A program made the position numbers and the translations under genes. The notes under the pieces are model-generated. The model saw nothing but the letters and a program-made list of their open reading frames with translations, had not been told where the DNA came from and made no database searches. Positions 54,145 to 62,192 of a DNA stretch of 64,000 nucleotides are shown in pieces (positions within the stretch are counted from its first letter, which is position 1; each line of letters opens with the position of its first letter). This stretch comes from Halomonas rhizosphaerae (GTDB lineage: Bacteria > Pseudomonadota > Gammaproteobacteria > Pseudomonadales > Halomonadaceae): NCBI RefSeq assembly GCF_030010555.1, contig NZ_JASCQP010000030.1, forward strand, positions 48,373 through 112,372, written 5' to 3'.

Positions 54145-55894
54145 GTTCCTCACGCCTCAGTTCGTCGCTGTGGGCCAGGTAGGCGCGGGCGATGCTCGAC
54201 TCGAAGACCACGCCTTGGAAGGCGTCATCCGCGGCGGGGTCGACCACCGGCAGGGCCTCGCCGGTGACGTCCTGCAGCTCGGCCATGGCGTCCCACAGCG
54301 AGGTGTCCGGCTGCAACACCGGTCGCGCCAGGGTCGCCACCTCGCCGACCCGCGCCGGCCCCGTCACCGCCTCCCGCGCGGCCTCCAGGTCGGCCAGGCC
54401 CACGCAGCCCAGGTAGCGTCCCCGGCCATCGACCAGGTAGCCCTCGCCATGGCGGGCTCTGCAGAGGGCGGTCACCGCCTCGGCCACCGGGGTCCGCGGG
54501 TGAAGGGTCACGCAGTCGTCGGTCAGGTACTCGGTCACCGGAGTGGTGCGCAGCACGGCTCGCCCGCGCCCGGCGGAGAGGTCCAGGCCGCGGCGCTCGA
54601 GCTGGATGTCGAACAGCGAGCGGCCGAAGAGCTGGGCGGCGATGGGGCTGGCCAGGGTCACGCTGGCCAGGGCGGCGGTGGTCAGTGCATAGCTGCCGGT
54701 CAGCTCGAAGACGATCAGCAGGCTGGTCAGGGGCGCGCCGATCACCGGCGAGGTCACCGCCACCATGCCGCACACGGCATAGAAGACGAAGGTCTCCTGA
54801 GGCGCACCGCTGACTTGGCCGACCAGGCTCCCGCAGAGGGCGCCGAACAGGGTGCCGATGACCAGCGCCGGGCTGAACACTCCGCCGCTGAAGCCCATGC
54901 CCAGGCAGAGCCCCGTGGCGGCGATCTTCAGCATCAGCACCAGCAGCAGTTCGGCGCTGCCGAAGGCGCCGGCGATGGTGGCGAAGCGCAGGGTCTCCTG
55001 GCCCATGCCGAGGATGTCAGGGACCCAGAGGGCGGTGATCCCCAGCAGGGCGCCGGCCAGGACGGGGCGCAGCGGCGGGGCGAGCGGCAGGGTGCCGGCC
55101 AGGCGCGTGACACCGAGGATGGCGTGCATGTAGGCCCCGGCGACCAGGGCCCCCAGGCCGCCGATGGCGAGGAAGGCCACGAACTCCCAGGGGCGAGGCA
55201 CGGCGGTGTCGGCGACGTGGAAGAGGGCGCCGCGCTCGAGCACGCTGGTGGCGATCACGTAGCCGACGAGCGCCGCCGCGGCCACCGGGGCAAAGGCGCG
55301 CAGCGCGTAGTGGCGCAGCACCACCTCGTGGGCGAAGACGATACCCGCCAGGGGGGCATTGAAGGCGGTGGCGATGGCCGCGGCCACCCCGCAGGCGATG
55401 GTGATGTTGTCGTCGGAGCGCCCCAGGCGCAGCAGCCGGGCGCCAAGCGAGCCCAGGGTGGCGCCCAGGTGCACCAGGGGGCCGTACTGCCCCACCGAGG
55501 CCCCTGTGCCAAGCGAGATCAGCGCGCTCAGCGCCGAGATGCCCCCGGCCCGGGCCGGCAGCCGGCCGCGGCGGGTCTGTACCGCGGCGATCACGTCGGC
55601 GGGCGCATGGGGGCGCCGTTCGGGGATCGTGCGGTGCAACTGCCCGACCACCAGGCCACCCAGCGCGGGCACCGCGATCGTGGCGGCCAGCAGCAGGCCG
55701 GGGTGGTCGAACATCATGCGGCTGCGCGGCGAGATCAGCAGCAGCTCATTGAGCACCAGCACCGCGCTGACGAAGGCCACGGCGGCGAGGGCGGCGACGG
55801 CGCCGACGAGGGCCCCCAGGAGCACCAGGCCCAGGAAGCGGACGACGGCCAGCGGACCGCGACCGGAAGCGGGGCGTGCCGGAAGGGTGTCCAT
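54131..55894 (-). CDS. ClC-family chloride transport protein with CBS domains
   Basis: 587 residues. Ten or more membrane helices (20-440) carry ClC elements: GTGASVGQYGP (129-139), the F-helix region, and GMGFSGGVFSP (GxFxP). The usual gating motif GREGP is here GQYGP, with Tyr137 in the place of the proton glutamate, so proton coupling as in E. coli ClcA is unlikely and channel-like conduction is possible. Two CBS domains (about 460-580) at the C-terminus probably bind nucleotide. ATG at 55894 is chosen over GTG at 55915. It overlaps the downstream solute-binding-protein gene. Confidence 0.9.
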   Translation of the reverse strand: MDTLPARPASGRGPLAVVRFLGLVLLGALVGAVAALAAVAFVSAVLVLNELLLISPRSRMMFDHPGLLLAATIAVPALGGLVVGQLHRTIPERRPHAPADVIAAVQTRRGRLPARAGGISALSALISLGTGASVGQYGPLVHLGATLGSLGARLLRLGRSDDNITIACGVAAAIATAFNAPLAGIVFAHEVVLRHYALRAFAPVAAAALVGYVIATSVLERGALFHVADTAVPRPWEFVAFLAIGGLGALVAGAYMHAILGVTRLAGTLPLAPPLRPVLAGALLGITALWVPDILGMGQETLRFATIAGAFGSAELLLVLMLKIAATGLCLGMGFSGGVFSPALVIGTLFGALCGSLVGQVSGAPQETFVFYAVCGMVAVTSPVIGAPLTSLLIVFELTGSYALTTAALASVTLASPIAAQLFGRSLFDIQLERRGLDLSAGRGRAVLRTTPVTEYLTDDCVTLHPRTPVAEAVTALCRARHGEGYLVDGRGRYLGCVGLADLEAAREAVTGPARVGEVATLARPVLQPDTSLWDAMAELQDVTGEALPVVDPAADDAFQGVVFESSIARAYLAHSDELRREEHGTG

Positions 55895-55982
55895 CCTCAA
55901 GGTGTAGGCGGCCACCCGGCGCAGGGCAAGTGCCGTCCCGCCCGCCGGGCGTCGCCGATGCGCCCTCTCGGGCGCGGCGGGG

Positions 55983-56390
55983 TCAGGCGGCCTGGGCGTC
56001 GGCCGTGGCGAAGCGGCGATGTAGCCAGGCGTTGATCTCGTCGGACTCGTAGAGCCACTCGTCCGGGCCGTCGTCGTGGGCGATCTTCAGGCAGGGCACC
56101 TTGACCCGCCCGCCGCCCTCGGCAAGCGCGCGGCGGTGGTCGGGGTCGAGCTGGGCATCGCGCAGCTCGATGTCCAGGCCCAGGCGGGCGATCTCCTTGC
56201 GCACCCTGATGCAGAACGGGCAGGTCCGGAACTGGTAGAGCGCCAGGTTACGGCACGCCTCGTCGACCCGGGCCTGTGCCTCCGGGCTGCGCTCGACGGC
56301 CTGGGGGGTAGAGAGTTTCTCGGAGACCAGCATGACCGGCGCCAGCACCAGGCGCAGGCCGCGGAAGAAGGTACGAATCAGGATTCTCAT
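55983..56390 (-). CDS. Glutaredoxin family protein with N-terminal hydrophobic segment
   Basis: 135 residues. A short hydrophobic N-terminus (FFRGLRLVLAPVMLV) may anchor it to the membrane; the glutaredoxin fold follows with the active site CPFC (57-60) in YQFRTCPFCIRVRKEIARLGL, then VPCLKI with the cis-Pro, and ESDEINAWLHRRF. It should reduce disulfides or glutathionylated proteins. Single gene, 88 bases upstream of the ClC gene, same strand. Confidence 0.88.
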   Translation of the reverse strand: MRILIRTFFRGLRLVLAPVMLVSEKLSTPQAVERSPEAQARVDEACRNLALYQFRTCPFCIRVRKEIARLGLDIELRDAQLDPDHRRALAEGGGRVKVPCLKIAHDDGPDEWLYESDEINAWLHRRFATADAQAA

Positions 56391-56522
56391 CGGCGGTGGT
56401 GATCCTCGCGGACGATGGATGGGTCAGGGGCGCCCATGATGCCTGTCGTGGCCTTCGGTTGCGAGAACGTCGACGGGCCGCGACCCTGCCGGTCGTGGCC
56501 CGTCTCGCCTCCAGGTGGCTTG

Positions 56523-56993
56523 TCAGTGGTGGCGGCTGATCTGGCCGTGTGGGCTGGCGGTCATCAGGCGGTCGAACTCGCTGCCGCTCATGTGCACCAG
56601 GGTCTCGTGGTCACCGGCCTCGAAGTAGATGTCGGGCTGGTGGCGCAGCAGGTCATCGATGTAGACCTGAAGGCCGTAGGCCTGACCCACCGGGGTGGTG
56701 GCGCCGGGGTCGCAATCCTTGAAGCAGTCGGCGATCTCGTCCTCCGAGGCGAGCTCGACCTTCTCGTGGAAGAGCGCCGAGAGCCGCTCGAGGTCGGCGT
56801 CGCGGGTGCTCGGGAGCACGGCCAGGCGGTAGCCCGTATCGCCATGCAGCATGACCGCCTTGGCCAGCTGGTTGCCGGCGATATGGGCCTGCTGGGCGAT
56901 GCGGCTGGTCGTCACTTCGCGCGGGTGGGGCACCTCCTCGAAGTCGATGTCACAGGCTCGGAGGTACTCCCGTATCGTCATGGGCATGCTCAT
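56523..56993 (-). CDS. YbaK/EbsC-type aminoacyl-tRNA deacylase
   Basis: 156 residues of the YbaK/prolyl-tRNA-synthetase-associated editing domain family. PHPREVTTSRIAQQAHIAGNQLAKAVMLHGD holds the conserved lysine; ELASEDEIADCFKDCDPGATTPVGQAYGLQVYIDD is the GxxxP region. Such enzymes hydrolyse Cys-, Ala- or similar mischarged tRNA-Pro. A good AAGGAGGAA precedes the ATG at 56993. This editing factor could complement the ProS encoded at 12.1-13.8 kb. Confidence 0.88.
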   Translation of the reverse strand: MSMPMTIREYLRACDIDFEEVPHPREVTTSRIAQQAHIAGNQLAKAVMLHGDTGYRLAVLPSTRDADLERLSALFHEKVELASEDEIADCFKDCDPGATTPVGQAYGLQVYIDDLLRHQPDIYFEAGDHETLVHMSGSEFDRLMTASPHGQISRHH

Positions 56994-57139
56994 GACACTT
57001 CCTCCTTCGGCCACGTCGGGCCGGGAACAAAGGTGATTGCCTCCCTTGCGTCGATGGTGCGCTCCATGCCTTCAGCATAGCCGTTCCCGCCCGGCGGCGG
57101 GGTTCCCGAGGGAGGGCAGCGGCTCGCCGCACCGGGCGC

Positions 57140-58294
57140 TCAGCTTGCGGCGGGCGGGAAGCGCGCCAGCACCTCCTGGCGCTCGCCGTCGCGACGAATC
57201 TCCAGCGGCAGCAGGGTGCCGGGGGCCTGGCGGCCAATCACGGCGGTCAGGTCGGCGGGTACCGCCATGGGCAGCCCGGCGGCGCTGACGATGACGTCCC
57301 CCTCGGCAAGGCCGGCCGCCTCGGCCACGCTCTCGGGCGCGATGCCCTGGACGAGCACGCCCTCCGCGTGCTCGCCGATCAGCACGCCCAGCCGCGGCGG
57401 GTCGGGCGGCTGGAAGGCGGACTCGTCGCCCAGCACATAGCGGGCATCGGCCTTCGCCGCAGGCAGCTGGCAGTCGGGGCCCGGCGCCCAGGGGAGCAGG
57501 CTGCGGTGGTTGCCCAGGCCCAGGTCGTCGAGCTGGTAGGGCACGCCGTCGCCGTCGGCCAGGTGGCCCTCGCCCAACAGCCCTGCCACCAGAGGGCCGT
57601 CCGCGGCGGCATCGACCAGGGCGGAGGCCATGGCGCGGTCCCAGACCAGCTGGGCCGCGATGAAGCGCTCGAGGTTCGCCGGGTCCTGGTCGCGGTCGGC
57701 ATGCTCGGCGTAGATCGCCTCAAGCGACGCACGGTAGGCGGGCTGGGCCGGGGCCGGCGGCGTGATGCCGAAGCGCTCCTGCTCGGGCACCGCCGCCCAC
57801 CCCTCGCTGGCCAGGCGGCCACGCAGCTCGGGGGTGACGTTGAGCGCCAGCAGCGGGATCCGCTGCATGCGTGCGAAGTGGAGGATCGGCAGATAGAGGT
57901 CGGGGTCGAAGCCCCAGGCCCGGCGCCAGTCGCTCTGCTCGAGGAAGGCCGCCTCGTCGAGCTCGCCGGCCACCCAGGCGTCCAGCGCCGGCTGGGCCTC
58001 GCGAGGCAGCATCTCCAGGCCGATCACCATCTCCGGGCGATGGGCATGCAGGGCGGCCAGGGTGTGGAGCTGCCAGCGGTGGTGGTCGAGGCGGTCATGC
58101 TGCTCGCCAAGCAGCACTACGTCGGTCCCGGCGAGTTCCGCCATCAGTCCGGTGGTGGTCAGCGTCTCGCCGCCGGCGACCTGCCATTGGCCAGGGACAG
58201 GGCAGTCATCGGCCAGGGCGGCGAGCGGCGCCAGCCAGGCCAGGGCGGTTCCGACGCAGAGGGAGCGGACGGGGAAGGAGCGGGATCGCGACAT
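57140..58294 (-). CDS. ChaN-family (Tiki-like) protein fused to a PDZ domain
   Basis: 384 residues. A signal peptide (SLCVGTALAWLAPLAALA) is followed by a ChaN domain with VVLLGEQHDRLDHHRWQ (Gx-H pattern) and LEMLPREAQPALDAW, which in ChaN binds haem or is related to Tiki metalloproteases; the His pair of GEQHD and HFARM are candidate ligands. The C-terminus (about 300-384) is a PDZ domain, with LGVLIGEHAEGVLVQGIAPESVAEAAGLAEGD. Exported to the periplasm or outer membrane. Confidence 0.85.
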   Translation of the reverse strand: MSRSRSFPVRSLCVGTALAWLAPLAALADDCPVPGQWQVAGGETLTTTGLMAELAGTDVVLLGEQHDRLDHHRWQLHTLAALHAHRPEMVIGLEMLPREAQPALDAWVAGELDEAAFLEQSDWRRAWGFDPDLYLPILHFARMQRIPLLALNVTPELRGRLASEGWAAVPEQERFGITPPAPAQPAYRASLEAIYAEHADRDQDPANLERFIAAQLVWDRAMASALVDAAADGPLVAGLLGEGHLADGDGVPYQLDDLGLGNHRSLLPWAPGPDCQLPAAKADARYVLGDESAFQPPDPPRLGVLIGEHAEGVLVQGIAPESVAEAAGLAEGDVIVSAAGLPMAVPADLTAVIGRQAPGTLLPLEIRRDGERQEVLARFPPAAS

Positions 58295-58456
58295 CGGCGG
58301 CTCTCGGTGGATGAGCATCCGCCCAGCCTACCCCGAGGCCCCGTGGGCGAAAAGAACCCTGGCGAGATACCCCTGGCGGTGACGGGGCCGCGGCGCTTCG
58401 GCGATACTGGCGCCGGCGTCGTCCATGGCGGACGACCATCGACCAGCGGGGGAGAC

Positions 58457-58816
58457 ATGACGAGACCGTACCGCAGAAGCGCCGCTGGCCTGGCGGCGAC
58501 GCTGCTTGCCGGGCTGCTGCTCACGGGCTGTGGCGGGGAGGCGCCGCCCACCGAGGTGCCCCTGCCGGTGCTGGCCAACAACCCCGCGGCCCATGACGAC
58601 AGCCGGGTCGCCACCTGGGGCGTGGTGCGCCACTTCGAGGACCCGCTGCACTACTGGATCGAGGACGAGGACCTCAACCGGGTCGAGATATTTCCCCATG
58701 AGCGGATCGCCCCCCACCTGGGTGAGGCCGTGCGGGTCGAGGGTCACTTCCGTTTCTCGCCTCGAGAGGGACGACGGCTGACGCTGGAGAGCGTCGAGCG
58801 GCTGGAGGGCGAGTGA
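58457..58816 (+). CDS. Small lipoprotein, OB-fold-like
   Basis: 119 residues. Signal peptide with lipobox LTGC at residues 22-25, so Cys25 is lipidated and the mature part faces the periplasm. The rest (about 50-119) alternates strands such as RVATWGVVRHFEDPLHYWIEDED and VEGHFRFSPREGRRLTLESVERL, which looks like an OB fold. GGGGGAGAC precedes the ATG. Its stop overlaps the next gene by one base, starting a three-gene coupled cluster. Confidence 0.72.
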   Translation: MTRPYRRSAAGLAATLLAGLLLTGCGGEAPPTEVPLPVLANNPAAHDDSRVATWGVVRHFEDPLHYWIEDEDLNRVEIFPHERIAPHLGEAVRVEGHFRFSPREGRRLTLESVERLEGE

Positions 58817-59952
58817 TGCCAGAAGGGAACGGAACGCGGCGGGCGATCCAGGTCCGTCTGGGGGAGTGCCCCTCCCTCCCGGCGGGGCAGGGACGCATTG
58901 AGGCGATCGACCTGGCCCGGGGCGTCGCCATCGCCCTGATGATTGTCAGCCATGCGGTGAGCGGGCTGCTGGGCATCGGTCAGGTCCCGGAGTGGGGCAT
59001 GGTGCCGATCCACCTGCTCACCAAGTTTTCCTCGTCGCTGTTCATCATGGTGTTCGGCATCGCCCTGGCGGTGGCCTTCCTGCCGAAGACCGACGCGTCC
59101 GACTGGCCCAGGCGGCGCCTGAAGCTGATGCTGCGCGGGGTCGAGGTGCTGTTCTGGTACAAGGTGCTGACCGTCGTCGAGATGCTGCCGCTCTACGGCC
59201 CGCAGGATATCCTCGACACCCTGCTCTACCAGCGCTTCCCCATCTGGGTGGAGATCCTGGGGTTCTATGCCATCGCCCTGCTGTGGCTCCCCTGGGTGCT
59301 GCCCCTGTGGCGCAGGATGCCGCTCTGGGCGCGGCTGGTCGCCCCGCTGGCGGTGGCGCTGCTGGCCGGCTGGCTGGAGCGCCACTTCGCCTTCTGGGGC
59401 ATCGAGCCGCTCAAGGCGATCCTCGTCGAGCACGACGACCACTACACCTGGGGGCAGCTCTCGCGGCTGCCGCTGGTGATGCTCGGCCTGCTGATCGGCG
59501 AGGGGATGCTGCGTTGCCGCGAGCGCGACGCGCTGCGCCGTCGCCTGGTGCCAGCCCTGGCCGGGGTTGGCGCGGCCATGCTGCTGGGGTTCGTGGGGGT
59601 CTCGCTCCCCGGTCTCGACGAGGCGCTGATGGCGGTGGCCCGCAACGCGGGCAAGCACCCGCCGGCGCTCGCTTTCATGCTCTTCAGCCTCGGCGGGGCG
59701 CTGCTGGTGCTCGCCCTCTGCCTGACAGGGGGGGCGCGTGCCGCGGCCTGGCTGCGCCCGATCACGGTCGTCGGTTCGGATGCCCTCGCGGCCTTCATCT
59801 TCCATATCGTGGTGATCTTCGGGGTCTTCCGCCTGCTGCTCGAGGCCTGGCAGGTCTACGGCTATCCCCAGGTGCTCGGCATCGGCCTGGCGCTGGTGCC
59901 GGCCACCGCGGCCTGGATCGCCCTGACCCGCTGGATCGGGGCGCGATCATGA
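58816..59952 (+). CDS. Membrane protein of the DUF1624/HGSNAT-like acyltransferase group
   Basis: 378 residues with nine to ten transmembrane helices. The N-terminus IEAIDLARGVAIALMIVSHAVSG is the DUF1624-type signature (Arg-Gly and His in the first helix), and FIMVFGIALAVAF and HIVVIFGVFRLL continue it. Relatives include heparan-alpha-glucosaminide N-acetyltransferase and many bacterial proteins that may acylate envelope sugars; donor and acceptor are unknown. ATG at 58816 overlaps the lipoprotein stop; GTG at 58813 also possible. The next gene overlaps by ATGA. Confidence 0.78.
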   Translation: MPEGNGTRRAIQVRLGECPSLPAGQGRIEAIDLARGVAIALMIVSHAVSGLLGIGQVPEWGMVPIHLLTKFSSSLFIMVFGIALAVAFLPKTDASDWPRRRLKLMLRGVEVLFWYKVLTVVEMLPLYGPQDILDTLLYQRFPIWVEILGFYAIALLWLPWVLPLWRRMPLWARLVAPLAVALLAGWLERHFAFWGIEPLKAILVEHDDHYTWGQLSRLPLVMLGLLIGEGMLRCRERDALRRRLVPALAGVGAAMLLGFVGVSLPGLDEALMAVARNAGKHPPALAFMLFSLGGALLVLALCLTGGARAAAWLRPITVVGSDALAAFIFHIVVIFGVFRLLLEAWQVYGYPQVLGIGLALVPATAAWIALTRWIGARS

Positions 59953-60959
59953 GGCGCTGGCTCACTCGCCTGGTCGGGGCGGCGTTGTTCTCGCTGTGGG
60001 GGGCGCCGGGGGCCGCGGCGCCCCTCGAGTCGCGCCTGGCGGCGCTGGAGGCCGGCTTTCCCGGCGAGCTGGGCGTGCACATCCGGGAGCTCGGCAGCGG
60101 ACGGACCCGGGGCTGGCGGGACGAGGAGCCCTGGTACCTGGCCTCCCTGGTCAAGGTGCCGGTGGCCATCGAGCTGATGGCCCGGGTGGAGGCGGGGGCG
60201 CTGTCCCTCGACGAGCGGCTGACGCTGGCCGAGAGCGACTACGTGGATGGCGCCGGCCCCACCAACTGGGCGCCGCCCGGCGCCCGGCTGTCGCTCGAGA
60301 CGCTGCTCGAGGCGATGCTGACGGTCAGCGACAACACCGCCACGGACATGCTGATCCGTCACCTCGGCCTCCCCGCGATCAATACGCGGGCCCGGGCCCT
60401 GGTGCCCGAGGGACTGGGCCCGATCACCACCCTGGTGGACGTGCGTCGGCATGTCTACGCGCAGTTGCACCACGAGGCCTTCGCCCTGGACGGACTCGAC
60501 TTCATCGAGCTGCAGAAGCGGGATTCCGACCAGGCGCGGCTCGACTGGCTGTCTCGCCGTCTCGGGGTGCCGCGCTCGGCCTGGCGGCTGCCTTCCCTGG
60601 ATGCCGCCTTCGACGCCTACTATGGCGGAGCACTGAACAGCGGCCGGCTGGATGGCTTCGCCGAGCTGCTGGCCGCGCTCGCCGAGGGGCAGGCGCTGGG
60701 TCCCGAGGCCTCCGAGCGGCTGCTTCGCGTGATGGCACGGACCCGCAGCGGGGAGCGACGCCTCAAGGCCGGCTTCGGACCGGCCATCCCCTTCGCCCAC
60801 AAGACCGGGACCCAGCGACGCCGGGCCTGCGATGCAGGCATCGCCGACACCGAAGAGCACCGGCTGGTGGTGGTCGCCTGTGTCCGCGGGGTGGCGGACG
60901 TGGCGTTGGCCGAGCGCACACTGCGCGATGTCGGTCGGGTCCTGCGCGAGGAGTGGTGA
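59949..60959 (+). CDS. Serine hydrolase of beta-lactamase fold (class A-like, general-base motif missing)
   Basis: 336 residues with a signal peptide (1-23). The active-site motifs SLVK (Ser66, Lys69), SDN (127-129) and KTG (285-287) are those of class A beta-lactamases, but the omega-loop ExxLN motif is absent. About 150 residues lie between SDN and KTG, longer than the 100 or so in class A enzymes, with an extra helical stretch (165-235). Loss of the deacylation glutamate argues for a peptidoglycan or other serine hydrolase rather than a resistance enzyme. It is coupled (ATGA) to the upstream acyltransferase-like gene. Confidence 0.82.
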   Translation: MRRWLTRLVGAALFSLWGAPGAAAPLESRLAALEAGFPGELGVHIRELGSGRTRGWRDEEPWYLASLVKVPVAIELMARVEAGALSLDERLTLAESDYVDGAGPTNWAPPGARLSLETLLEAMLTVSDNTATDMLIRHLGLPAINTRARALVPEGLGPITTLVDVRRHVYAQLHHEAFALDGLDFIELQKRDSDQARLDWLSRRLGVPRSAWRLPSLDAAFDAYYGGALNSGRLDGFAELLAALAEGQALGPEASERLLRVMARTRSGERRLKAGFGPAIPFAHKTGTQRRRACDAGIADTEEHRLVVVACVRGVADVALAERTLRDVGRVLREEW

Positions 60960-61082
60960 GCAGGTGCTCCTCTCGCGGCGTGCGGGTGGCGGGCCTGCCT
61001 CGCCCCCGGTTGCCGTGACGCGGGTGCCATGAAACACTGTTCTCAAAGCAACCCCCTTTCCCCCGACGACATCCTCGAGTCC

Positions 61083-62147
61083 ATGAACACCATGAACGCT
61101 TCCGTGACCCCCCCCGTGGCCAGGCGCTGCCGCCCCCTGGCCCTGTCCCTCGCGCTGCTGCTCCTGCCGGTGACGGCCATGGCCGAGAAGGAGTGGCCCC
61201 GCGGCCACTACCCGCTGCCCGAGACGGGCAACATGGTCGGCGAGGTCTATACCGTCGAGACGAGCGAGGGGCAGACACTGCTCGACATCGCCCGTGAGCA
61301 CAACGTCGGCTATGAGGAGATCCGCAACGCCAACCCTGAGGTCAGCCTCTGGGCCCCTGACCCGGGCACCGAGGTGGTGGTCCCGGCGCGTTATATCCTG
61401 CCGCCGGCGCAACGCGAGGGGGTGGTGATCAACGTGTCCGAGCTGCGTCTCTACTACTATCCTGACACTGCCGAAGGCGAGACGCCGCGGGTGGAGACCT
61501 ACCCCATCGGCATCGGCCGTGAGGGCTTCAACACCCCGCTGGGCGTGACCAAGACCACCATGAAGCTCAAGGACCCGGCCTGGTACCCGCCCGAGTCGGT
61601 CCGCCAGGAAGCCAGGGAGAACGGCGAGCCCCCGCCCGAAGTGGTGCCGCCCGGCCCGGACAACCCGCTGGGCCAGCACGCCATCATGCTCGACATCCCG
61701 GGCTACCTGATCCACGGCACCAATCGTCCGGACGGCATCGGCATGCGTGCCAGTCGCGGCTGCATCCGCATGATGCCGGAGACCATCGAGGCGCTCTTCT
61801 CGCGCATCGAGGTCGGCGAGCGGGTCAACATCATCGACATGCCGGTGAAGGTGGGCCAGGAAGGCGAGCGCCTCTACGTGCAGTCGTTCAAGCCGCTCGA
61901 GGAACAGGAGAACGGCATGGGCGACCTGCTGGAGGCGCTGGGCCAGCTGCAGGCGAACGAGGCCGCGGCCGACATCCCGGTGGACTATGCCCGGTTGCGT
62001 GAGTCGCTGGAGGCCAGCAGCTGGCAGCCGGTGGCGCTGGCACCGCTGGCGGAGGAGGCCATCGAGCCCGAGTCGCTGCAGTGGTTCGACGAGATCCTGG
62101 CGATGCGGCCCTGGCACCGCCAGCTGGAGACGCGCCAGGAGGGGTGA
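61083..62147 (+). CDS. L,D-transpeptidase (YkuD domain) with LysM
   Basis: 354 residues. Signal peptide (LALSLALLLLPVTAMA), LysM peptidoglycan-binding segment (about 55-100: YTVETSEGQTLLDIAREHNV), then YkuD with YLIHGTNRP (His211) and RASRGCIRM, catalytic Cys227. It should cross-link meso-DAP of stem peptides or attach lipoproteins, as YcfS/ErfK-type enzymes do. A further domain (about 245-354) follows with no known family. The start at 61083 is preferred for the signal peptide; ATG at 61029 is in frame and possible. Confidence 0.9.
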   Translation: MNTMNASVTPPVARRCRPLALSLALLLLPVTAMAEKEWPRGHYPLPETGNMVGEVYTVETSEGQTLLDIAREHNVGYEEIRNANPEVSLWAPDPGTEVVVPARYILPPAQREGVVINVSELRLYYYPDTAEGETPRVETYPIGIGREGFNTPLGVTKTTMKLKDPAWYPPESVRQEARENGEPPPEVVPPGPDNPLGQHAIMLDIPGYLIHGTNRPDGIGMRASRGCIRMMPETIEALFSRIEVGERVNIIDMPVKVGQEGERLYVQSFKPLEEQENGMGDLLEALGQLQANEAAADIPVDYARLRESLEASSWQPVALAPLAEEAIEPESLQWFDEILAMRPWHRQLETRQEG

Positions 62148-62192
62148 CGACGACCGGAACAGGGAGTTTCCGACAACCCGTGAAGGACGCTT

